Source of the DNA: Panicum virgatum
Lineage: Eukaryota; Streptophyta; Magnoliopsida; Poales; Poaceae
DNA length: 64,000 bases
NCBI RefSeq assembly: GCF_016808335.1
Contig: NC_053138.1
Coordinates: 51,552,951-51,616,950 of the forward strand
Reading direction: 5' to 3'
Of the stretch, positions 47,401 through 58,382 are shown in pieces. Made by a program: the position numbers and the translations under genes. The notes beneath the pieces were generated by a model. The model saw nothing but the letters and a program-made list of their open reading frames with translations. It was not told where the DNA came from and made no database searches. The stretch's first letter is position 1, and every line of letters begins with the position of its first letter.

Positions 47401-48980
47401 TACGCTGGAGACGAAAAAAAAAAGGAAAAAATCTGTTTTACCTCCTCCAACTATCACGAAAATTTGGTTTTCCTACCGCAACTACAAAATCAGGTAATTC
47501 ACCTCCCTCAACTTTTCAAACCGTGCATTTTACCTTCCTCAAGTGGTTTTGAAGACTGTTTTTGCTACAGTACCCGCGGATTGCTACAGTAGCCATAGTT
47601 TTGCCTTTTCCTTTTTAAAAAAATTCAATTGAATTTTTGAAAAATCATTGTAAATTATAAAAAAATTCTATTTTGTTGGACTCCACGTGAGAAGATCTAC
47701 ACATTAAACATATAATATGATATACTTTAGTATAAAGTTTTTGCTATGAAGGTTTTGTCTTTGTCTTTTTTATTTATTTGGTTGAATCTATGGAAAATCA
47801 TTGTAAATCATAGAAAAATTATAAAATAAAAAATCTAATTTTGTTAGACTCCACATGAAATTGAATCTTGAGATAACATGCATCCAAAGGATGGATCTTG
47901 AGATTTAAATAAAAGTGCATTAAACTGATATTTAAAATAGAGTAAGATACATTAATCAAATGAAAAACTTTATGTAACAAAAGTTGTAGATATTGTTTCA
48001 TAGAATCCAGAACAGTTGAGTTTGTATTTTTCTGGTTTTTCTACGATTTTATATCAATTTTACAAGTTCACTGCTTATTGTGCCCTGGGCGCCAGGACCT
48101 AAATGTAAAATTTTTTTACATTTAGGTCCTGTTGCCAACTGGATGGGCGACAGGTACCCTGCCGCCCATTAGGGGGGCGACAGGCACCCATTTTTGAAAA
48201 TTTCCCTATTCGGCATATATTTTTGAATTTTTTTTAAATATAAAAATGAAAAAAACGCCCAGGAACAACCGAACAAGTTCATCAGAAACCTAGTTTCCAC
48301 TTTTCTTCGGTTATTCGCTCTCAAAAAAAAACTTTTCATCAGCTATTCGGGTGTTCGGTTCGGTGCACCTCTAAAATCAACACCGATACCAATCATCAAA
48401 GTTGACAAATGAAAACAGAAACTGAGCAAAAAAAACAACCCTACAATTCAGTTCGCTTCGGCAATTGGTTTTGGGAAACGTGCCCACACCCTAGCGGTGG
48501 GTCCCTGCCGCCTCCACCGTCCAATGTCATGACCCAAATTTGATAATCATGATTAACATTTAATTAACAGCATCATGAATATCATTAAAGCATAATGAGG
48601 CATCATGTGCATGTGCTTGCATGAGTTTATTTATTTTTATAGATTGTTTGAATGAATGTTTGTGAAGAAAGATCGAACTTTTCTTTACAAAACTATGACC
48701 TAAAATATTTTACTCAAATACTAGACGTCAAATGTTGATTTTACAATATTTTTATAATTTTATATCCATTAAACCGAAGCATAAAACTCTTGGAATGTTC
48801 AAAGATTTCTGTTTTGTTCTTTTGGCTGTGATCAATCTAGAATGATTTTTAACTTTTTAGTGTTGCGCTATGATACTTGTGATTTTATCTTGCTTGTGTA
48901 ATTTTTGGGTTATTTTTGGAGCTCGATAAGAACTTACTTTTCAATTTTCAATTTGAACGGGGCCACTTGTAAGTGCTGCC
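47401..48980. other. Intergenic repeat-like sequence without a gene
   Basis: AT-rich, with a perfect hairpin at 48094-48130 and LTR-flavoured phrases ('tgtcatgacccaaattt' near 48525). No coding frame supported. Confidence 0.4.
48094..48130. repeat. Perfect hairpin, 17-bp arms, 3-base loop
   Basis: AGGACCTAAATGTAAAA pairs exactly with 48114-48130 across a TTT loop. It is embedded in sequence with 'gggcgacaggtaccctgcc' repeats. It could be a terminator-like or transposon-internal structure. Confidence 0.9.
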
Positions 48981-49054
48981 CTCCCCTTCTCCCACTTGTA
49001 AGTGTCACACCCCGTCCTACAAAGCCGCACTACCCAGACTCTCACGGTTGTGCA

Positions 49055-49262
49055 TACGAGTCAATGCACGGGCATATGGCGCATGGCGCGTGTGGACCCG
49101 AATGGGACACACAACATGGCATATGGCACCGGCAGTAAACGTGCGGTTGTGTGCAAAGAGATGACATTTTTTGATATAGGTCAGTGTGCGGGCATATGAC
49201 GCATGGCGTGTATGGGTCCGAATGTGACACACAGCATGACATATGGCGCCCGCACTTGACAC
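49055..49262. repeat. Imperfect direct duplication, unit about 120 bp
   Basis: 'gggcatatggcgcatggcgtg' and 'cacacaacatggcatatggc' recur once each about 122 bp downstream with scattered changes. Part of an unclassified repeat running to about 49460. Confidence 0.8.
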
Positions 49263-50355
49263 ATGGGTCCGAGTTAGACCAATGAGGATGTCGAGTCCTT
49301 TTAGGGGGGTGTATGTGACACCGGCCCAATTTGGATGTGGCCCAGTAGTGGCCCATGTGTGCTATGTGCACATATTTAGTACCACCTTGATAGTTGAGTA
49401 AGGATGGAGCTAACTTATAAGCATTTGTCCTCCAGCCATAGTGTCTGTGTTGCATGAATTTATTCTAGATGTTTAAATAGTTGATTTGCCATGTTACACC
49501 AGCTAATATAATTGACTAGTTCTATTTGTTCTATAAATTTTTTAAAAAAACATATTTTTAAATTTTGCAATTACAGTTCAAAATATCGCAAATATAATCT
49601 TTAAATGTTGCAAAAGGTTAGTGTTGATGTTACAAAACTCTACTTCTACATGCTGTTAGACACATTGGATGTTGCGTGAAATATAGTCATATCGCGGCGG
49701 GAATTTTCAATCGATGACAATGTGTGTGTGTGTGTAATATTGCAAGTACCAATCTTTAATATTGCAGTAATTAATTTTTAATGTTGCAATGGAGCGTCCC
49801 ATGAAAAATTTCACATCGGATATTCCAGCACTAATAGCTCTGTTTGTGAATACAGCTAAAGGAGGTTTTTGGGACAATGCGGTCTCACAAAATCTAAAGC
49901 GACGAATATGACGTCCGGGAAGATCTCATTGGTGCACGTCACAAATGTCGCATGTGCTGGTCACTACAGCACTATTACCTCGGGCCCTCGGCACTCGGCA
50001 GTACGCGGCACAAGGTTGTACCCAACCACTAGGGATGTAAACAGCGAATACGGATGGATATTATTGATATCATATTTATTTTTATATTTTTATTCGAATA
50101 TAGAGTCGGATATAAATAGTGTTAGTTTTTGCCGCATAAGATTATAATGAATATTGATATTTTTCGAATATAGATTGGTTACGGATAAAAATTCTTCCAA
50201 ATCAGATCGAATTTAAATACAGTCCAAAAATATCCATATCATTTGCATCCCTCAACCACGTGTAGCACGATAGAGGGCCGGGCCGGACAATGACACGGGT
50301 CGTCAGGCGTCAGCCATCAGTGTGTGGGAATAGTTAGAAGGAATCAGATATTTTA

Positions 50356-50376
50356 CTACGATAGGACCTATCGTAG
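50356..50376. repeat. Perfect palindrome upstream of the methyltransferase-like gene
   Basis: Ten-base arms CTACGATAGG and CCTATCGTAG around a single A. It lies about 285 bp upstream of the gene's ATG, immediately before the tandem duplication. Could be a transposon remnant or a dimeric binding site. Confidence 0.8.
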
Positions 50377-50383
50377 CACGTTT

Positions 50384-50588
50384 TAGCAAGATTTCTTCGC
50401 ACCGGAGAAAAAACAGAAGGTTAGAAAAAAGTTGATGTGTCAAATTTAGCACCATACGTGGTGCTGTATACTGGGGATGCCCAATAGCAAGATTTCTTCG
50501 CACTGCTGGAGAAAAAAACGAAAGGTTAGAAAAAAGTTGATGTGTCAAATTTAGCACCATACGAGGGTGCTATATAGTGAGGATTAGT
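50384..50588 (+). repeat. Tandem duplication of about 101 bp in the promoter region
   Basis: TAGCAAGATTTCTTCGCAC...GGAGAAAAAA...AAAAAGTTGATGTGTCAAA...TAGCACCATACG appears at 50384-50484 and again at 50485-50588 with few differences. The second copy ends in GCTATATAGTG, a possible TATA element about 90 bp before the ATG. Confidence 0.93.
50566..50577 (+). promoter_or_regulatory. Possible core promoter of the methyltransferase-like gene
   Basis: A TATATAG segment about 90 bp upstream of the ATG at 50661, at the end of the tandem duplication. Position is suitable; no independent evidence of use. Confidence 0.35.
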
Positions 50589-50660
50589 GAGGATTGGGCT
50601 GTGCCACCACACCAGTTAATCCATCCGGAAAAGCAATCCGCCTCGCCGCCGTCGGAGAAG

Positions 50661-53600
50661 ATGAGCGAGCGTCGGTACACCGAGCAGGAGGAGGCCCCCG
50701 AGATCAAGTCCCTCCGCCGCACCATCGCCGCCTACGCCAAGTACGCGCCCCCCGACCCAAACCCCGCTCCGCTCGACAGCTCCGATCCCCCTCTTCTACC
50801 CTACTGGCCCGTACGAATCGGCCCCCGTTCATTCCCCACGGCACCGCCATCTCTGGGGTTGATTGGAAGTGCTTCCGCATGCCGGTCCGAGTCGTGGTCT
50901 CGTGGAGCGATGGGATAGCCTGGAGTTTGGACTTGGGAGTGGAGCGTAGTGTGGTGGCTTTGAGTGAAGTGTAGGGTTCGTGGGAGCTCGCCAGTTCTAG
51001 GGAGTGAGATGCTAGCCGGAGTTGATGATTGAATGGTGGCCGGGAACCAGCCCGTGGCGGCTCAAGGATAGAGAGATGCTTGCTTGCGCATGATGGTGTT
51101 AGCGTGGATAGTGAATCAGCACAACCGGAAATCTCACTTTCGCCGTGTGCACTGAAGTTTGTCGTGTACAAGTTCATGGGCACACGGCAAATATAAATTT
51201 TGCCGAGTGTACTTAAAAAACACACAGCAAAACTAAAGCACATGGCAAAATCATCCTTTGCTGTGTGCTTTTTTTAGCACACTTTGCCGTGTGTTTTTTT
51301 GTGACACACGGCAAAATAAGACTTTGCCGTGTGTTTTATTTTGGCACACGGCAAAGTAATAAAAAAATTTATCTTTTCACCTCGAAACTTTTTCTACTCT
51401 TCACATACAACATGTGGTACTCTATGTTAAAATTTGATATATTTTTGTATTTATTTGTTATATTTAACTAATTAATTTTATTTCAAGCAATTTTTTGAAT
51501 CAAGTCAAATTGAATCGCAAGTGATTCAAATAATAGAATAAATTAATTAAAAATGATATTCATGTTATTTAACATAGTTTGAGCTCTTACCTATCAAATG
51601 AAAATAAATTGCAAACATCTTGTCTAGGAAATACGACCACAAACGTGTGTTCGAATGATTTTAAAATTCTAAAAAAATCAATTGAAGTCTGAAAATTATG
51701 AGATTTGTCAATATCTCATGATATCATATGTGGAGGCTGTGGTAAAAATTTGAGTGAGTTTTGCAATTTTGTCACGTACGATGCTTATAAATGGAAACAT
51801 ATGCGAAGAAGAATCAGAGTTGAGAAGGATGCGATTAGGTTTGCAGTCGAAGTGACGATCAAATTTGAGTTTGACTTCAAAAATTTTTTATAGCCAATAG
51901 GCAATATATATTGTTTCATGTAAAATTTTGACAATTTTTTGGAACCATTTGATAATTTTAATATATCAAGTACAGTTATAGAATTTACATAAATTGAATT
52001 TTGATCTATAACTCCATAAAATAACGCAATAATATGAGTAGAAAAATTAAGTACATATAGTTGACTGAATTTGATAAGATATATTCAAAGTGCAAGGTAA
52101 TCAATTTGGAAGAATAAAAAAAGAAACAAAAAGAAAAAAAGAAGGAAACAAAAAATAAAAAAAATAGTTTTGGCGTGTGCAAGATCAAGGCACACGGTAA
52201 AGCCTAGTGCTTTGCCGTGCCTAGTGCTTTGCCATGTGCCCCAGATCTGGCACACGGTAAAGTGAACTTTAAATTTCGTAAACGATCTCGGATGGAGAAA
52301 CTTCCAAAACGAAAGTTGTAGATCTCGAAAAGTTATGAAATTTTGTAGTTGACAACTTTTTAATTTGAATTCGTTTAGGGTCTCAAACAAGCAATTTAGA
52401 ATCGGTTTAGTATAGTATATGGGGAAAAAATGAAGTATAGACAAAACTGAGTGTGGTGTAGTGATAGAGAAGATTAGATGTGAGGGGAAGGTCGCGGGTT
52501 CGAAATCTGCCGGACGCAATGTGCACGAAAACAGTTGTGATTTGCGACTTTGGTGGAATGGACACGTGGCTGACCGGTGGGGTCCTCTACGAATTAATTT
52601 TTTTTGTTTCTTATTTTTAAAATCAGTTTTCTAAAAAATTCTTTGCCGTGTGTTTTTTTGACACTCGGCAAACTCTTTACCGTGTGCCCGATAAATGGCA
52701 AAGGGCCTCTTTGCCGACGCCTATTTGTCGTGTGCTTTTTGCCATGTGCAACACATGGTAAAGAGTTTGCCGTGAATATTTTAACATTTACCGTGTGCCG
52801 TGGCACACGGCAAAAGAGCCGATTCCCGTAGTGCAGTGCTGTGGGTACTGGTGTTAGACCCAGTGAAGTTTCTGTTGGTTTTCATTGACTTGTTACCCTC
52901 ATGTTACTAGGGAGAAAAAAATCAGATACACCTAAGTGATGTGGGTGTTTTCTAGCACCATGCTGGTTTTTGTAATTGTTGTTGATTGAGGCTATTAGAG
53001 CACTACTCCTACTACACAAAGAGTTTGTAAGAATGTGTAAGAAACTATTTTTAGAGATGGTGCCACACTCGCTCCTACTTTCTACAGCTAAAAATAGTTG
53101 TTTTTAGAGGCGAATACGTTACCCACTCTTAAAATGCATTTGCAGGGGCGGGTCACCCCGCAATCCGTCCCTAAAAATTAATTTCTAGAGACAGATAAAG
53201 AAATGATCTGTCTCTAAAAATATCTATTTTTAGGTGCGAACCACGGCCTGACCCGCCCTACAGATCTAATTAAAAAAACACTAGACGTCAAAAGTCGCGT
53301 CCTGCGCCGCCGTCGCCGCTCCCCGTGGGCCGCTGCCGCTCACTGCGCACCGCGTCGCCGCCGTGCACCACCGCAGGAGCAGCTCCGCCGGTCGGATCCC
53401 CTGGCTGCGCCACTGACTCCTGGGTGTGGCCGCCGGAGCAACGCGACGGGGCACCGCCGCCGAAGCTCCGCGCCGTCCTGTCCCCTTCCTGTCTAGGGGA
53501 GGGCTCGTAGCCGTTCCCTGCACCACGTCGCGGCCGCCGTGCTTGGCCACCGTGCGCCGCCGTCCGTCATAGCCCCGCAGAGGCTGCTGCAGATCTGCAT

Positions 53601-56600
53601 AGGCCGGCGCGCTCGCGTATGCCGCAGGCCGCTGCGCGTCGCCTGCGAGTGCCGAGGCCCCGCGCCGCCGCCTTGCTCGCAGCCTCGCACCGTTCGCCGC
53701 ACTGGCGGCCTCGCGCCATGCCGCCAGCGAGCGCCGCGGCCCCGAGCCGCTGCAGGCCCGCGACGCCGCTTCGCATGCGGCCTTGCGCCATTCGCCGCAC
53801 CACCGCCGCGGCCCGCGGCCTCGTGCCGTGCTGCCGCAGCCCCGCGCTGCCAGCGAGAGTCGCAGCCCCGAGTCGCCGCCACCGCTGCGCGCGCACTCGC
53901 GCCGTGCCGTGTTAGCCCCGCGCCGCCTGCTCGACGGCGCCTGCCACGCACGGGGCCAACCAGCGCATGTTCTCTGCTTCCTCCTCGGCGCTGGTCCTCA
54001 TCCTTTTGCTTTGCAAGTCGATGGCGCAGAGGAGCGGGAGCGTTGGAGAGAGATGGAGGGGAGCAGACCGAGGAACCTTGGAGAAAGAGACGGAGAGATT
54101 CAGGCCATGTTTAGTTTTCAAAAATTTTCAAGATTCTCTATCACATCGAATTTTTAGACACATGCATGAAACATTAAATGCAATTTAAAAAAATAAATAA
54201 TTGCACAATTTAGCTGGAAATGATAAGATGAATCTTTTGGGCCTAATTAATCCATAATCGGACACTAATTACCAAATAAAAACGAAAGTGCTACAGTAGT
54301 CGAATCCAATAATTTTCACCAACTAAACACACCCTCAAGATGGGCTGGTTGGCAGCGCACGACTTGTATTTAATTGCTTGCAGCTCGCTTGCCTGCTTGG
54401 TTGGAATTTTTTAGGGGCAGGTCACAGCAGCACGACCAAGAGAGAGTAATGTCAGCAATCCTCGCACGTGTTGCTAAGGCATCTTTACAGGTTTTTGCAA
54501 AAAAGCCGTAAACGCATTAAAGTGAAACGGAATCTTGCTAATTTGAAGTACTAAATGAAGTCTATTTATAAAACTTTTTGCATGGATGGGCTGTAAATCG
54601 CGAGACGATTCTAATGAGCCTACTTAATCCATGATTTGCAACAGTGATGCTACAGTAACCATCCGCTAATTATTGATTAAACATGGATTAATTAGCATCA
54701 TTAGATTCGTCTCGCGATTTACAACCCATCTATGCAAAAAGTTTTGCAAATAGACTTCATTTAGTACTTCAAATACCCTCTTTACATCTTTACACAATTT
54801 TGCAAAATGAACTAAACCCACCCTAAGCCAATGAGCGCGCAGCCTCACTCATCACATGGATCGCCACATCTCGTCGCCTCAATTTTCAGGGGTATTTGTA
54901 GGGGTTGCCCCTACAAATAGATTTTTAGGGACGGTGATGCCCCACCCGCCCCTACAAATGATTTTTTTTCTTTTCTAAAATTTTGTTTAAATGAAAACAT
55001 GTAGCAAAACACATAAAAATAATAATATTTTTACCATAAGCCTATTGCGACATGTAGAATTTAAAAAAATATTAAAATCATATTTTAGTGTATTTAATAG
55101 TTAAAAGTGTGAAACCATAATATATAACTCACTCACTCTACTCTCTCGTACAACTCAAAGTTTACTTTGTGATTTCCACACTCATAATCACTATATACAC
55201 TGAAATATGTTTTTGGTATTTTTTATAATTCTATAGATCATAATAGGTTTATGGTACAAATTTCACATTTTTTAAATGTGTTTTGCTATGTTTTTTGAAT
55301 TAAACAAAATTCCAAAATAAATTTAAAAATCATTTATATGGGCGGGTGATAGGGTGACCTGCCCCTAAAAATGCCATTTGTAGGGGTGGGTCACCCCCTC
55401 ACCCGCCCCTAAAAATAGTTTTTCTATTTATCCAAAAATTTATTTAATTGTTTACATATAGCAAAATAAATTAAAAAATGTGAAACTTTTACACTATGAT
55501 TAGTGAGAACCGTAGAAACAAAAGAAATATACCAAGTATATTTCAGTGTATATAAAGGTTAAGATTATGAAAACCTCAAAGTATGACTTGAGTTATATGA
55601 GATACTATATAGTTATAGCTAGTAGAGAACTTATAATAATTTTTTAGACCGTTAGATGACCTCAAATGAAAAAGTTATCAATTATAAAATTTTAGATCTC
55701 GTCATTCTCTACAATTTTGATATAAGGTTTGACTTCGTCTGAGATCATATAAAAAAGTTATGAATTTTTTGTGTGAAACCATTTGTAGCTACGGACCATG
55801 CCACCACCCGCCCCTAAAATGAATTTGTAGGAACAGGTGAGGCCATGACCCGCCCCTACAAATGCCACCATTTTTAGGGGCGGTTCATGGCGTCACCTGC
55901 CCCTAGAAATGCTCTTTTTAGGGGCGGGTGACGTCATGAACCGCCCCTAAAAATGACGCTCATTTTTAGGGGCGGGTGCTACAGTACATCCCCTCTATTT
56001 GTAGCAACGGGTGAAATTTTGGTCCGCCCCTGAAAAAAATTGAGGCGCCCTTACAAATCATTTTTGTAGTAGTGGAGGGTGCATTTGATGGCAGTCTGCT
56101 ATTTTGAATCCTCAAAATGTTACCATTGGTGATGAATTGCCTATAATCTGCAATGGTGTAAACATTTTGGATGTAGTTGATCAACATACCATCCTTAAAA
56201 TATTGAATGCAGGATTGGAAGACATGTTTAGTTTTTGTCAGCTGTTGGCTCGGTTGGAATTTTTTACCTAGGCAACATCGGTCACTCAGAACATGAAATG
56301 ATATTTGTGCAATATAACTAGATGAGAAAAATTCTAGCCCTACCCTTTTATCATGATCAAAGTTTAAAACATTTGTTTTTATGGTTGTAATAGCTATCAA
56401 GATGCAGCGGAAAGGGATGTCAAGAGATACGAGAGATCATTCAAAATGCTTCCTCCTGCACACAAGGTTTATATTTGTATAATCATCACATGTTTTCCTT
56501 TATTTTAAAACTAGTTGCTCTTTGCTAACTACATTAGAGTTCATTTTTTTCTATTTTATTAGCTCATCTAATGTTGTGCGCTCTCCCTCACTTATGCCTT

Positions 56601-57865
56601 TTCTGTGTAGGAACTTCTTTTCCACCTTGGTCTGAGGTACCAAAGACTCAGATGGTAACATTTTGTGCTGCATGCGTGTAATCATATAATAGTACTGATA
56701 AATAGTTCTCCTGCTTTGTATATGAGATTTTTCAACATGCTCTATCTTGATGGGGCTCTTCACTGAAACATTTGAGCTTATGCCCCTTTAATTTTTTTTT
56801 TCGAAAGATTATGCCCCTTTAGAATAGTTCTCCAGTTTTTGTTGATTAACTTGTCTTTGGTTTGATACTGCTGTACAACTTAGATGTATGGATACAGGGC
56901 ATGTGGATGGCATATAATCATTTATGTAAAAAGGCCTTTGTGCTTAGTGCTGATAGATTTGCTGCTTTTATTTGACGCTTTATTGCTTGACAGGTGTATA
57001 TCCATGAATGCAGCTTTTATCATGAACATGCTTGAGGTCTGATCTTCTGAGACTGTTATCTCGTGATCAGTGTTTTAAAAAACATTTTTAAATGTCGTTT
57101 AATCTTGATTAAACGCTGAACGGTGGCCAAGCGTTGCGTTTAATCACAGTGTAGTTTAATCACAACACACGTTTAATCTTGTTGAATCTACGTTTAATCA
57201 CAAAAAACTCTAAACCATAGGCAAGTGTTCGCCTAGCGTCTAGCGTTTTTCGAAACCTTGCTCGTGATATCTGCAATGCACATGTTATGTTGAAAACTGC
57301 AATGCACATGATGGCATTATTAAAAATGAAAAATTGCAGAAATTTGAACCTCCTTTCGACATGAGTCAGTATGTAAATGTCGGTGGTCATGACCATCCAT
57401 CAAACATGCATGACCACAGTCATGTGGATTGCACCCATTCCAGTGGGAGGGGTGATTGCTCGACAGTTTCTATCTCCAGAAGCAATTCGCAATTGGATGG
57501 GCAGCATGATAACCCCCAAGAAGATGCCAAGACTCATGAATCTTCAAGAGAAACTAAAAATAAAAAGGCACGACCTTCTGAATCCTTCTTTTATATATAA
57601 TGGGTGCTTTCGTGCAGAAGCCACTTTTAGATAATTTCACTAGTGATATATACGTTTTTGAAGATTCCATTGTATTGCATGTAGAATTTGACTGATTAAA
57701 TATATAAATATCTAACAGGACGAGGAAGAGCAGATGGCAGGCTGTTCTCAGCCTGTTGGCAGCAACTTGGGAACATCCCAAGGTGCATGTAACAGTGATA
57801 CAGATGCGAGCACAGCTGCTTACTGTCAAGATAAAGATGTCTCTTCATCTTCTGCTGTTGATAAT
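50661..57865 (+). CDS. Carnosine N-methyltransferase-like protein (N2227 family), 5' part of a split gene
   Basis: Six exons placed by GT-AG boundaries and family similarity: 50661-50740, 56394-56466, 56611-56654, 56994-57036, 57340 to about 57567, and 57719-57865. Joined, they begin MSERRYTEQEEAPEIKSLRR, continue through DAAERDVKRYERSFKMLPP, LLFHLGLRYQRLRW, CISMNAAFIMNMLE and FEPPFDMSQ, then a divergent acidic region. This is the N-terminal part of the N2227/UPF0586 family, whose known members methylate carnosine at the histidine ring using S-adenosylmethionine. The SAM-binding core should start right after exon 6 and lies beyond the window. Exon 5 has no ordinary GT donor before a TAA (57598-57600); a GC donor at 57568 keeps frame. 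Introns 1, 4 and 6 carry transposons. The substrate in plants is not known to me. Confidence 0.87.
51120..52833. mobile_element. Non-autonomous CACTA, 1.71 kb, in intron 1
   Basis: Left end CACAACCGGAAATC (one mutation from CACTA), right end CACTACGGGAATC as reverse complement, target duplication CAG (51117-51119, 52834-52836). Subterminal TTTGCCGTGTGC / CACACGGCAAA motifs at both ends, of the type in the truncated element at 36799. No transposase. AT-rich middle with a tRNA-like sequence. Confidence 0.9.
52445..52515 (+). promoter_or_regulatory. tRNA-like sequence inside the intronic CACTA
   Basis: TGGTGTAGTGA (52454-52464) fits an A box and GGGTTCGAAATC (52495-52506) a B box, at a spacing typical of tRNA-derived Pol III promoters. 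No full tRNA fold is apparent. Confidence 0.5.
53280..54099. other. GC-rich cargo block of the intronic CACTA
   Basis: About 0.8 kb of very GC-rich DNA with overlapping Arg/Ala/Pro-rich frames on both strands; only a short stretch (53967-54020) resembles a hydrophobic segment. No domain recognised. Possible captured genomic fragment. Confidence 0.4.
54103..54334. mobile_element. Tourist-type MITE, 232 bp
   Basis: Ends GGCCATGTTTAGTTTT and GGGTGTGTTTAGTTGG (reverse complement) with TCA on both sides (54100-54102, 54335-54337). Interior 'tgctacagtag', 'gcctaattaatccat' is typical of common grass Tourist/Harbinger MITEs. Confidence 0.88.
54478..54823. mobile_element. Foldback Tourist-like MITE, 346 bp
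   Basis: TAA on both sides (54475-54477, 54824-54826). A long internal inverted repeat ('gaagtctatttataaaactttttgca' region against 'tgcaaaaagttttgcaaatag') makes most of it a hairpin. The terminal repeats themselves are degraded. Confidence 0.75.
57068..57260. mobile_element. hAT MITE, 193 bp, in intron 4
   Basis: Ends CAGTGTTTTAAAAAAC and CAAGGTTTCGAAAAAC (reverse complement) with the perfect 8-bp duplication CTCGTGAT (57060-57067, 57261-57268). The interior is rich in 'cgtttaatca' repeats. Terminal sequence resembles the large hAT at 22191-28982. Confidence 0.93.
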
Positions 57866-58382
57866 GTAAGCTCGCTCCATTTGCATGATGTAAGCTGTTG
57901 ATAGTTCTCAATTGCATAATGCGGGCGATCATATTTGAATTTCATTATCATGAATCTCAAGGATATAGCATGCTTTCTAAATGGGAAATATTCCACGTAA
58001 ACGGTAATTGTTGGAAATATTCCACGTACAATTGAAATTGTGTTCACACGTTTAGATTCAAATTGCAATAAGTAATCAATTGTGCCAAGATACCTGCACA
58101 GAACCAAAATTCCAAACAATAGCAAATTATAGTCTTGTCAAATCTTGTTCTGGGAACAATTTAACATGACGGAGAAGCCACTTATCATATAGGTTGGAAA
58201 TCCAACCGAACTGAAACAGACTACATGACCGATTTGAAGTGATAGGGCTCGATCCAGTTCCATTGCCATCCCATCAGAATGTAGGTATCAGAGATAGGTA
58301 AATCCATGAATTTAAGGTAGGATAGGAAGTCAATCAGCACTCCTAGATTTCATTAAGAAAAATCGTAAAAGCTTTAGCTAAC
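57866..58382 (+). other. Intron 6 sequence, left part
   Basis: Begins GTAAGCTCG right after exon 6. Unassigned AT-rich sequence with a 20-bp-scale direct repeat ('ggaaatattccacgta' twice, about 57985 and 58014). No exon recognised. Confidence 0.6.

Larger units (their letters stand above)
53001..56074. mobile_element. Non-autonomous CACTA, 3.07 kb, in intron 1
   Basis: Left end CACTACTCCTACTACAC, right end CACTACTACAAAAATG as reverse complement, target duplication GAG (52998-53000, 56075-56077). Subterminal 'TTTTTAGGGGCGGGTGA' motifs are dense at 54890-56060 and sparser at 53060-53270. It holds a GC-rich cargo block and two Tourist-type MITEs. No transposase. Confidence 0.92.

Noticed and set aside
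47430..47600. MULE-like end sequence 'tgttttacctcctccaact'
   Set aside because: No matching inverted end or 9-bp duplication could be found, so no element was called.
49869..50147. 92-codon plus-strand frame upstream of the methyltransferase-like gene
   Set aside because: No motif, AT-rich C-terminal part, and it ends in low-complexity sequence; not supported as a gene.
53280..54157. Long Arg/Ala-rich frames on both strands
   Set aside because: Composition-driven open frames in the cargo of an intronic CACTA; no conserved motif.
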